A DNA stretch of 64,000 bases from Paenibacillus_AR mesotrionivorans (GTDB taxonomy: Bacteria > Bacillota > Bacilli > Paenibacillales > NBRC-103111). The notes beneath the pieces were generated by a model. It was not told the origin of the DNA. It was given only the letters and a program-made list of their open reading frames with translations, and did no database searches. The stretch covers positions 1 to 64,000 of the forward strand of contig NZ_JBJURJ010000027.1 in the NCBI RefSeq assembly GCF_046098205.1, read 5' to 3'. Every line of letters starts with the position of its first letter. Positions within the stretch are counted from its first letter, which is position 1. Shown here one piece after another: positions 50,801 through 57,896 of the stretch. Made by a program: the position numbers and the translations under genes.

Positions 50801-52387
50801 CCTGGGAATACTTATTCGACCCATTTTATCAAAAGATTCTATTATTTTTTCCTTTGTTACATTTATATCTCCTTCACTCAATCCAATTGCAAAACACCTT
50901 TTTACTAATTGAATCCACCATTCAGAGACCAAATGATTTGCAGAAGAGCATTCATTATATTCTTTATTCTTGTCTAGTTGTCCCCAAATATATATATTGC
51001 TTGGAATCCTCAGTATGTCCTTCAGTTTTCCTGTTAAATAGTCATACCGCTTACCAATAACAACTTTCACAGTTTCGTCATTCAATTCATTAACTTGAAT
51101 CTTATTCCAATAAATTCCTATTCTTTTCTTATTATCGTTTTTAAACAAAAGTTTAATGTTATTATCATTTTCTAAATCATAAGTTCTACATACGAAAACT
51201 AATGAAATTTTATTTTCTCTCTCCAAATTAACCCTGTCTACTTGATCTATTATTTGGGTACATACCATTAAAGCATCCCAGGAATGGGCCTGAGTCCAGC
51301 GTAATGCATCTAATTGATCCAGAATAATTACAGCTTTTTCAGTTTTTGAAACGCTATGAATACAATGAACTATTGAAGTGGGCAAGCCTAATTCTTTACC
51401 CCATTTCTCTGCAGTTCCAGTCGGAATACGCTTATCCAATTTGATTGCTAGATATGGTATAACTCTTTCACTACAATAGTTTATTATATCCTCAGTACAA
51501 CCGCTTTTTCCTCTTCCAGCTTTCCCGTGTATTATTAAAGATTCTCCTGATTGTATTGCCGTTCTACATAAGGAAAATTCTTTTCTGTCAATCAGTTCGT
51601 TGTTTAGTGGAATAAACGCCGATGTATATTCTCGATTCAACTCTTCTAATCTAGGAACAATTCGCTTATCGGTAGCAAGATTTTTTAGTTTAATTTCTTT
51701 TTCATTAAAAAATTGGTATATTACTGATGGATTGATTGCTTTTCCCAAGATATCTCCTTCAATAATCCACGCAACCAAGGTTTCATACATAGCTTCTTCA
51801 TCACCAAGCAAAAGATAGCTTATTTTTGATAAAATTAATTCTTTTAATTCGCTATCTGGAAATTGATGATATGATATTTTTTTCAAAAAAGAAATACATT
51901 TAATTAAGCCCTTCTCTTCCTCGGTATTTATATCCATTGACTTACAAAAATTTTTGAAAAAGCTTTTTAATTCTTGACTGGCATTTTGAATTTGGTGACA
52001 GTAGAAATCTTGAGGGTTGTTATTAGTATTCTTTGCTCTACTAACTAGATCTTCCAGTAGCGTGAAAGCTAAGGGAGATACTAACGAAACTGTGTTTGAC
52101 TCATCCCTCTCTAATTGAAATTTCCAATTGGTAAAGATACCCTTCGCATTAGCTGTTCCGTAATCCCAGTACTCCTTACTCGCATTTCTCCCTTTACATT
52201 GTTGAGCTTCTCTGATGTCATTCTTCTTACCAATCCAAATATCGACTCCACGTTCATCATCTCCAAGTGCTTCAAAAATAATATAATCTATCTTTTCTTC
52301 AACTACTTGGAGGAGTTGATATATTATCCATCTTATTTCAAATCTATTACCACTTTTATCTGCTCTTCCTCCAATTTCGTATGGCAT
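47828..52387 (-). CDS. Putative antiphage nuclease-STAND-like NTPase (Avs-like), 1519 residues
   Basis: The N-terminal 80 residues contain a PD-(D/E)xK-like nuclease core: GVDIWIG (D49), then EAQQCKGRN with the QxK pair Q63/K65, preceded by an acidic helix with E17. A P-loop NTPase follows: Walker A GKAGRGKS at 288-295, Walker B VIILDQLDA at 353-361, and an arginine in FVCRTYD near 401. AHQSILDCFLAE (558-569) resembles the winged-helix end of NACHT/STAND ATPases. The remaining 900 residues are helical, HEAT/TPR-like, as expected of a sensor. GGGGGG lies before ATG 52387. The region is AT-rich (one line that I counted has 20 G/C in 60). Antiphage function is inferred from the domain order only. 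Confidence 0.75.
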   Translation of the reverse strand: MPYEIGGRADKSGNRFEIRWIIYQLLQVVEEKIDYIIFEALGDDERGVDIWIGKKNDIREAQQCKGRNASKEYWDYGTANAKGIFTNWKFQLERDESNTVSLVSPLAFTLLEDLVSRAKNTNNNPQDFYCHQIQNASQELKSFFKNFCKSMDINTEEEKGLIKCISFLKKISYHQFPDSELKELILSKISYLLLGDEEAMYETLVAWIIEGDILGKAINPSVIYQFFNEKEIKLKNLATDKRIVPRLEELNREYTSAFIPLNNELIDRKEFSLCRTAIQSGESLIIHGKAGRGKSGCTEDIINYCSERVIPYLAIKLDKRIPTGTAEKWGKELGLPTSIVHCIHSVSKTEKAVIILDQLDALRWTQAHSWDALMVCTQIIDQVDRVNLERENKISLVFVCRTYDLENDNNIKLLFKNDNKKRIGIYWNKIQVNELNDETVKVVIGKRYDYLTGKLKDILRIPSNIYIWGQLDKNKEYNECSSANHLVSEWWIQLVKRCFAIGLSEGDINVTKEKIIESFDKMGRISIPRNLLSVNASCLDFLSSSGFLLIQNNTIAFAHQSILDCFLAEKMLIKYYENKNIIEVIGNKEKQTPGRRYQVQMLLQNLIEFESQDFLNAGLQMLTSDQVRFSVKFLFFEMLNQLDILDENIQNYIVDHCEDESYGKYLINNVMYSKPQYIRLLRNRGILNRWFDNPEKKAIVFNLINSISPNYELKDISFIKKYAFQSQEDDNNFSRCFLHDINQDTDEMFELRMEFYHRYPQMADNYLDFKAMLKNCEMRTIRILAFLLENKLNKHSKTIYKYEDEFLDEDSEFLIKNGLEVVNLLLPYIPNSNDEISSISDWSGRYFYKIGLERTCIQIIKKANAAMIVLNPETFWERYGEYMGTGNDLYNEIVLDALIKLPTSFSDFIIEYLCRDLENTLFEKISGNGDELLLAKQVIVKHSEHCEQGVFNLLEKRIIRYISPLAKKMYQRRIEINREKNGYKVYWSFWGDLQKEILEVLPHHRLSEQAKDLLRVLRRRFDKIESIYKYSNGHSGSITSPVSGKKLSDRVWIGILTNNKMEKKHNRGWREIQGGFIESSFESFSGSFNNAVSEEPNRMIKLILSYKGVILDIYIDSLFSGVAHSKNLINVSVKLLEAMILNYPIDFNSHRASYICTIIEDRGDIEWSQEILDIIKEIATKHKDPEFGKPNVTNDEDKEMRTFDMLQSNSLNCIRGRAARTIGHFLWKNSDLFEQFKNTIEKLISDENPAVRMASLFALWPSYNINRDWASGKIFYLYEQDYRLAGFHDSKNMFFLLYPQYRQGVLNIIKQFYDSEDEKLIKTGAHSLSEMFILKNEFVDEMTNVDTMSKLQAEEVLYMVMLYFNKSEYNSLAKDIIRRFKTSKVDLEMPISRLFYDNLISLDRDKDFLIELMKSDLSRRTLHAFVHYLEKESKSVIEYKDVILSMSWHLIKNDIERYESVWGIQEEIAKLIIGLYDETCGSTIPELKRIAQECLDIWDLMFEKQIGPIRRLSKEMMER

Positions 52388-52707
52388 ACTATTCCCCCCA
52401 AAAAATAATTTACAACAGTATTTTGTTTTAAATTAAAGTTATTCCGTGTCAGAATATTTGTTTGAAGTAAAATACTAAACACTACTATTATACTGTATTC
52501 TGGAACCGATGGATGTAATAAACAAGAATATCTGGATCATCGGGGTAGTCTTCATATTGGACTTATGCTCCAAAGTCATTGCAGTTTTCTCTTCCAACAA
52601 TAGTTAAAGCATTAAAACAAAAGGAAAACATGTTGGATACAAGTGGTAGGTTCAAAGCATTTCGCATCTCGCCTTTTCAAGACCCACTTCATTAGCTGCA
52701 ACTCAAA

Positions 52708-53347
52708 ATAAAAGAGCGCTGCCATTTTAGGGTTAACGCTCTTTTATTTTGGATCCTAGGTGCATGTCCCCTGATTGAAATAGCTAATGGCGACTATCGA
52801 TGAAGCAAAACGCAGCGGTTGATTCAGATGCCGTACTCGTCCGCTAATACTCCCTGCGTGCGTGCGAACCCCTTGCAGGGATCCCCTCCCCCGCCTGCGG
52901 CTCCAATAAAAAAGCGTTGACCCCAATGGTCAACGCCCTTTTATTATTGAGCTTAGGTGCATGTCCGAATCTCGATTGAAATGGCTAACGACGACTATTC
53001 AACGAAGTAGAATGCAGCAGTTGTTTCAGACGCCGTGCTCGTCCGCTCACGCTCCCTGCGCGCAGGAGAACCCCTTGCAGAGTCCCATCCCTGCCTGCGG
53101 CTCCAATAAAAAAGCGTTGACCCCAATGGTCAACGCCCTTTTATTATGGAGCCTAGGTGCATGTCTGAATCTCGATTGAAACGGCTGACGATGATTGTTC
53201 GATGATGCAGAGCGCAGCGGTTGATTCAGACGCCGTGCTCGTCCGCTGACGCTCCCTGCGCGCGGGCGAACCCTTGCAGGGGCCCCACCCCCATCTGCGG
53301 CTGTAATAAAAAAGCGTTGACCCCAATGGTCAACGCCCTTTTATTAT
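52708..53347. repeat. 200-bp tandem array beside tRNA-Ala
   Basis: Units begin with GGATCCTAGG (52751), TGAGCTTAGG (52948) and GGAGCCTAGG (53148), and the intact tRNA 3' end GGAGCCTAGG is at 53348. The start-to-start distances are 197, 200 and 200 bases. Each unit also contains a terminator hairpin, GCGTTGACC-loop-GGTCAACGC with flanking A and T runs (about 52906-52947, 53106-53147 and 53306-53346); a divergent fourth is at 52708-52750. The interiors share GTGCTCGTCCGCT-like and CCTGCG-like blocks. The region 52388-52707 contains the AT-rich upstream region of the nuclease gene and no other gene. Confidence 0.85.
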
Positions 53348-53419
53348 GGAGCCTAGGGGGATCGAACCCCTGACCTCATCGCTGCCAGCGATGCGCTCTC
53401 CCAGCTGAGCTAAGGCCCC
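53347..53419 (-). tRNA. tRNA-Ala (anticodon GGC)
   Basis: Read on the minus strand, the sequence begins GGGGCCTTAGCTCAGCTGGG and folds as a cloverleaf. The acceptor stem is GGGGCCT/AGGCTCC, the D-arm contains AGCTCAGCTGGG, the anticodon stem is CATCG/CGATG with loop CTGGCAG, and the T-arm reads AGGGGTTCGATCCCCCT. The loop anticodon is GGC, for alanine codon GCC. The CCA end is not encoded. Confidence 0.95.
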
Positions 53420-53452
53420 GTAGCTTCCGGTATGTCTGCCGGACAAGAACTA

Positions 53453-53481
53453 ATTATACCTATGCTTTTTGTAAAACGCAA
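53453..53481 (-). promoter_or_regulatory. Promoter of tRNA-Ala
   Basis: On the minus strand, TTGCGT (plus 53476-53481) and TATAAT (plus 53453-53458) are separated by 17 bases. The -10 is 33 bases before the tRNA 5' end. Confidence 0.7.
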
Positions 53482-53569
53482 GAGGGATTTTTAGCGTTTC
53501 TGAGCTCTATCTGGTAGGAAAATGCTCATCCGTTCGACCGTTCCGCTGCTGCTTTTTTGCCGGTATTTA

Positions 53570-53758
53570 TTCTAACGGAAGCTACAGCCGCTATATCGCC
53601 AATTTGGCCATTCCTTTTTTTCTAACGCCGGCCAGCGCCGCTATTTTGCCCTTTTGCCTAGATTTCTGCTTCAAAAGGAACAAATAACGGCTGCTGCTTC
53701 CGTTAGATTTTCAAAAAGGCTATTTTACCGGAAATAGCGGCGCTCACCGCCGTTAGAA
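53570..53758. repeat. Interspersed palindromic repeat, copy F
   Basis: Plus units start TCTAACGGAAGCTACAGCCGC (53572) and TCTAACGCCGGCCAGCGCCGC (53631). Inverted units end CTGCTTCCGTTAG and TCACCGCCGTTAGAATC. The structure is that of copies B and C. Between tRNA-Ala and the hexosaminidase gene (53420-53889) I see nothing else except the tRNA promoter. Confidence 0.75.
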
Positions 53759-53889
53759 TCAGCCACGGTCCATAGGCCACCGTCGAAAGTGAAAATTTCG
53801 GGTACAAGCGCGGCGTTTCCTACAATTGGGGGTCCTCATCACTCCCCGGTGGATACCACGTCCCGTTGCTACACCCCAGAGTTCACCCA

Positions 53890-55560
53890 TCACTGCAGGC
53901 TGTCCATCCCCCAGCCTGCGGGATATTCCGCCGACAGGCTGACGGGCAGCCTGCCCTGCGGCGGCACCCGGCCCGCCAGCACCTTGGCGGCGGCCAACAG
54001 CATCGGCGGCCTGTTCTCGTAGCAGGCCGCATACGCATGGACCTGCGGCATCGCCAGCAGGTCATAGGGATTGCGCAGCGCCACAGCCGTGACCGTGGCG
54101 CCGGGCAGAGCGGCCAGCGCCTGCACCAGGCTGGCCTGCCCCAGAGCAAAGGCGGCGTTGTACACGCCCGCCACAATCTGCAGGCGGCCGCCTCGCGCCG
54201 CCGCCAGCACTGCCGCTTGCTCCGCCGCCGTCGGCTCTGTGCCGATGACCATCTCGCACACATCCGCCACATACGGAGCCAACGCCCACCCCAGGGTGAG
54301 CTCCTGGGGAATCACCTCATCCACCTCCGTGCTTCGCCTGACCTCCGGCCAAACCACCAGCGTCGGAGCATCCGCGCGCAGAGGCAGTGCTCCAGGCTCC
54401 GCCCGGACCAAAGTGACACAGCGCTCCGCCGTTTCCTCCACCCATCTGCAGCTCGCCTCATCACCAACCAGCCGCACACCGGCCGCTTCCGTCTGCCGCC
54501 AGACCTCCTCCCGCCATATCTTGGCCCGAAGGATACGGCCAACAGCCTCATCAATCCGCGCCATGGGCAGCTCACCGCTCTCGACCGCAGTGTACAGCGC
54601 CTCCAGCGCCTCCACCTGGCGGTCCTCCCGGTGGCTGACCAGCACCATGTCGGCTCCCGCCGCTACAGCCAACACGGCTCCCCGCCCTACACCAACGGTT
54701 TGCGAAATGGCGTTCATCTCCAGACAATCAGTGACGATTACGCCTTTATACCCCAACTCTTTCCGCAGCAGTCCGCCCAGGATGGCAGGCGACAAAGTAG
54801 CTGGCACTCCGCCGGGATCACAGGCGGGAAACCGCACATGTGCCGTCATAATTGCATCAACTCCAGCCAGTATAGCACTCCGGAATGGCGGCAGCTCCAC
54901 CTGCTCCAGCCGCTCCCGGCTATGCGGCACAAGCGGCAGCTCATGATGGGAATCCGCCGCGGTGTCGCCATGACCTGGGAAATGTTTAGCGCAAGCGCTT
55001 ACACCAACCTCCTGATATCCCCTTGCCGCAGCTGCCCCCAGTGAAGCAACCAACTCCGGATTTTCCCCGAAGGACCGGACACCCACTACCGGGTTAGCCG
55101 GATTATTGTTTACATCTACACAAGGGGCAAAGTTGAGATTAATGCCCATTTGGCGCAATTCCACACCGGATATCCGCGCCGCTTCATAAGTAAGCTCCGG
55201 TTTGCCGGCCGCGCCCAAGGCCATGTTGCCCGGTGCCAGCGCCACCTCACGGTCAACCCGCGCCACCATCCCGCCCTCTTGATCCACCGCAATCCACAAC
55301 GGCGGCCCGCCCAGAGCGTCGTTCGCCTCCCGCAGCCTCCTGGATAGCTCCGCCACCTCTGCAGCACGGCCGATATTACGCCGGAAATAGATGATACCTC
55401 CCAGCCGGTACTCCCGGATCAAACGGAGAATCCCCTCCGTAGGAGCCGTCCCGTCAAAACCGCACATGACCATTTGCCCAAGCTTTTGCCGAAGCGTCCA
55501 ATCCGCCCGCTCCCTGCCGGAAGCGGAAGCAGAGGTGTCCTTTTTATCCCCGTTCATCAT
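53890..55560 (-). CDS. Glycoside hydrolase family 3 beta-N-acetylhexosaminidase (NagZ-like)
   Basis: The 556-residue enzyme has the GH3 TIM-barrel (residues 25-330) and a C-terminal alpha/beta domain (340-550). The GH3 NagZ motif KHFPGHGDT is at 192-200, the acid/base dyad D203-S-H205 follows, and the nucleophile is D278 in VIVTDCLEMN. It should release terminal beta-linked N-acetylglucosamine from muropeptides or chito-oligosaccharides. No signal peptide is seen, so it is cytoplasmic. It lies downstream of a YesN-like regulator and near a sugar ABC importer. An ATG at 55557 (one codon later) is an alternative start. Confidence 0.88.
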   Translation of the reverse strand: MMNGDKKDTSASASGRERADWTLRQKLGQMVMCGFDGTAPTEGILRLIREYRLGGIIYFRRNIGRAAEVAELSRRLREANDALGGPPLWIAVDQEGGMVARVDREVALAPGNMALGAAGKPELTYEAARISGVELRQMGINLNFAPCVDVNNNPANPVVGVRSFGENPELVASLGAAAARGYQEVGVSACAKHFPGHGDTAADSHHELPLVPHSRERLEQVELPPFRSAILAGVDAIMTAHVRFPACDPGGVPATLSPAILGGLLRKELGYKGVIVTDCLEMNAISQTVGVGRGAVLAVAAGADMVLVSHREDRQVEALEALYTAVESGELPMARIDEAVGRILRAKIWREEVWRQTEAAGVRLVGDEASCRWVEETAERCVTLVRAEPGALPLRADAPTLVVWPEVRRSTEVDEVIPQELTLGWALAPYVADVCEMVIGTEPTAAEQAAVLAAARGGRLQIVAGVYNAAFALGQASLVQALAALPGATVTAVALRNPYDLLAMPQVHAYAACYENRPPMLLAAAKVLAGRVPPQGRLPVSLSAEYPAGWGMDSLQ

Positions 55561-55679
55561 GATTTACCACATCCTTCCCAGCAAGCCGCAGCGTATTCAC
55601 ATCCGTCAGGCCCATCCTGCCCTCCATGCTTATTCGTTCACACTTTCGAACACTGCCCTCATTCCTTCAATGTTCGCCC

Positions 55680-57302
55680 TCACATGTTCCTGCTACTGCT
55701 CTCCTGGCCAACTGCCTTCCGCGCCTCCCGGTACTCCGAAGGCAGCTCCCCTGTCAGCTTTTGAAACACCTTATTGAAGTACCGCCGTTCCGAATAGCCC
55801 ACCGCCCGGCAGATTTCCGTGACGCTTTTATCCGTCAGCACCAGCAGGGATTTCGCCATTTCCACCCGCTCTGTAGTCACATATTCCACGAAGGTTACGC
55901 CGTACCGCTGCTTGAACAACAGGCTGAAATAACTGGAGCTGATGCCAAGCGCCCCGGCCACCTCATCCACACCAATATCCCGGGACAGATTGCGGTGAAT
56001 ATAATCCTTGGCGGCGTGCATCAACATGTCACCGGATTTTTTGCTCATGGCGGTGGAAAGACTCTCGTCCACAATCCGCTCCACCACCTCCAGCAGATCC
56101 TTTACCCGGTCCGCCTGCTCCATTAAGGTCCAAATCTCATGCTCCTGAGACGCAGACAGCACATCCAATCCCCGCATTTCCCGCAGCAAATGGAGCACGA
56201 TGAAGTAAGCCAGCTTTTCCGCATGGGCCAGGGACTGCCCTGATAATGCTCCCAGCTGCTGATTCACACAAACCAGCTTCTCCCGGACCTGGACCCGGTC
56301 ACAAATCTTCAGCGCCGACACCAGCTCGGCGATATTCTCCCACAAGGCGCTGCGCCGCGTTTCACTGCCTTCTCCCAATCGGTACACCACCACAGAGCAA
56401 TCCTGTTCCTCGGCCAGATGAACACTGCGCTGCAAGGACCGGAAAGCCCGGGGCAGCTCCTCCATACCCAGCGTTGCCAGACAAATGCCGAAGGCCAGCT
56501 CGATTTTCACATGGGTCCGCACACTCTCCTGCAATTCCTCCGCCAGCCTGCGGCCTTCCGCCTCGCTGATTTCCCCGTCCCCCAGCCGACGCTCCACCAG
56601 AATGCACCATTCCCCTTCCCGGGTTTGCAGAACGGCATGGCGGCAGCCCTTCATGGCGAGCGTATCCTTCAGCACATTGCGGATGGCGAAATTCCACAGC
56701 TTCCGGTTCTGCTCGGAGGCTAGCCGGTATTGCCGGGCATACTCATGGATATCTGCCAGCAGCATAAAATAGCGCACACGCTCCAGCCCCTCCAGATCAT
56801 CCCCGACCATGTCATGGGGAATCACCGCGCCGTAATCCATGATCATATCGTACAAAAGCTTCTCATACGCAAGCTCCATCGCCTGCCCGAACATCTGCTC
56901 CTCGCTGGTCCGCTCCATCCGGTCCCGCCGGATAGAATCCGCCAGCTTGCCGATAACCCGGGTCAGCTCGTCATAGTCGAAGGGCTTCAGGATGTAATCC
57001 TTCACCCCCAGCCGGATTACCGAACGGGCATATTCGAAGTCCTGGTACCCCGTCAGCATCACCACCTCCGCCCGGCAATCCGTTCCCGCCAGCGCTTCCA
57101 GGAAGGCGATGCCGTCCATAACCGGCATCCGGATGTCGCAGAGAATCAGGTCAGGATGCAGGAGCTTCACCTGCTCCAAGGCCTGCAGCCCGTTGCCGGC
57201 AGTTCCGGCCACCTCGATGTCCATCTCCCGCCATGGCAGCACCTGGCGCAGATTCTCCAGAATTTTCGCCTCATCATCCACCAGTAATGCCTTCAGCCTC
57301 AT
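55680..57302 (-). CDS. YesN-type response regulator (receiver plus AraC HTH)
   Basis: The 540-residue regulator has an N-terminal receiver (VDDEAK near 9-14; acceptor Asp in LILCDIRMPVMDG near 54), a central region of about 290 residues, and a C-terminal AraC domain (IGVDEVAGALGISSSYFSLLF and VTEICRAVGYSERRYFNKVF). It is the partner of the kinase at 57868 and probably activates the sugar ABC operon and the hexosaminidase gene. The ATG at 57302 has GGAGGTGG upstream. It is separated from its kinase gene by two repeat elements, which is unusual. Confidence 0.88.
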   Translation of the reverse strand: MRLKALLVDDEAKILENLRQVLPWREMDIEVAGTAGNGLQALEQVKLLHPDLILCDIRMPVMDGIAFLEALAGTDCRAEVVMLTGYQDFEYARSVIRLGVKDYILKPFDYDELTRVIGKLADSIRRDRMERTSEEQMFGQAMELAYEKLLYDMIMDYGAVIPHDMVGDDLEGLERVRYFMLLADIHEYARQYRLASEQNRKLWNFAIRNVLKDTLAMKGCRHAVLQTREGEWCILVERRLGDGEISEAEGRRLAEELQESVRTHVKIELAFGICLATLGMEELPRAFRSLQRSVHLAEEQDCSVVVYRLGEGSETRRSALWENIAELVSALKICDRVQVREKLVCVNQQLGALSGQSLAHAEKLAYFIVLHLLREMRGLDVLSASQEHEIWTLMEQADRVKDLLEVVERIVDESLSTAMSKKSGDMLMHAAKDYIHRNLSRDIGVDEVAGALGISSSYFSLLFKQRYGVTFVEYVTTERVEMAKSLLVLTDKSVTEICRAVGYSERRYFNKVFQKLTGELPSEYREARKAVGQESSSRNM

Positions 57303-57367
57303 CTTTTCCACCACCTCCAAATATGCCGTCTGCGTCGTATGCCGGGGTTAACCTGGGATATTAGTTA

Positions 57368-57560
57368 GTCTATTAACGGACCGGAGAGACCCTATTTCGC
57401 CAAAACACACACTTCCCCAAATCTAACGGACACAGCAGCGCTTATTCGTTACCTGGAGTGCCGAAAACCAGCAAATGGGTGTGAATAGCAGCGCTGGAGT
57501 CCGTTAGTTTGTCAAAAGAGCGGTTTTGCGCCAAATAGCGTCCGTGGGGTCTGTTAGCAT
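57368..57560. repeat. Interspersed palindromic repeat, copy G
   Basis: Plus-oriented units start TTAACGGACCGGAGAGACCC (57374) and TCTAACGGACACAGCAGCGC (57422). Inverted units end CTGGAGTCCGTTAG and GTGGGGTCTGTTAG. It lies between the two-component regulator and kinase genes, next to the tandem array. Confidence 0.75.
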
Positions 57561-57580
57561 AATGCGGGTCGGTGTATTGC

Positions 57581-57896
57581 CCCTCACACCCCATCCGGCC
57601 TGGACCCCACTGTTCGCTTCTACCCTCAAATTGGCTTTGCCAATTTCGAGGCCCTCACACCCCATCCGGCCTGGACCCCACTGTTCGCTTCTACCCTCAA
57701 ATTGGCTTCGCCAATTTCGAGGCCCTCACACCCCATCCGGCCTGGACCCCACTGTTCGCTTCTACCCTCAAATTGGCTTCGCCAATTTCGAGGCCCTCAC
57801 ACCCCATCCGGCCTGGACCCCACTGTTCGCTTCTACCCTCAAATTGGCTTCGCCAATTTCGAGGCCCTCACACCCCATCCGGCCTTTGGCCTGGAC
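57581..57896. repeat. 71-bp tandem repeats overlapping the kinase 3' end
   Basis: Copies start at 57581, 57652, 57723 and 57794, and a truncated fifth at 57865, each beginning CCCTCACACCCCATCCGGCC. Each full unit contains the hairpin AAATTGGC-TTC-GCCAATTT. The fifth copy overlaps the last codons of the kinase gene. It is not a CRISPR array: there are no unique spacers and the period is exactly 71 bases. Confidence 0.9.

Noticed and set aside
52708..53347. CRISPR-like array beside tRNA
   Set aside because: The 200-base units are related throughout their length and hold terminator and tRNA-end sequence, so it is a tandem duplication.
53866..55044. Plus-strand frame of 392 codons over the hexosaminidase
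   Set aside because: Antisense to a well-supported GH3 gene; Arg/His/Gln-rich translation is typical of GC-rich shadow frames.
57581..57896. CRISPR-like array
   Set aside because: The units are contiguous 71-base repeats without unique spacers.
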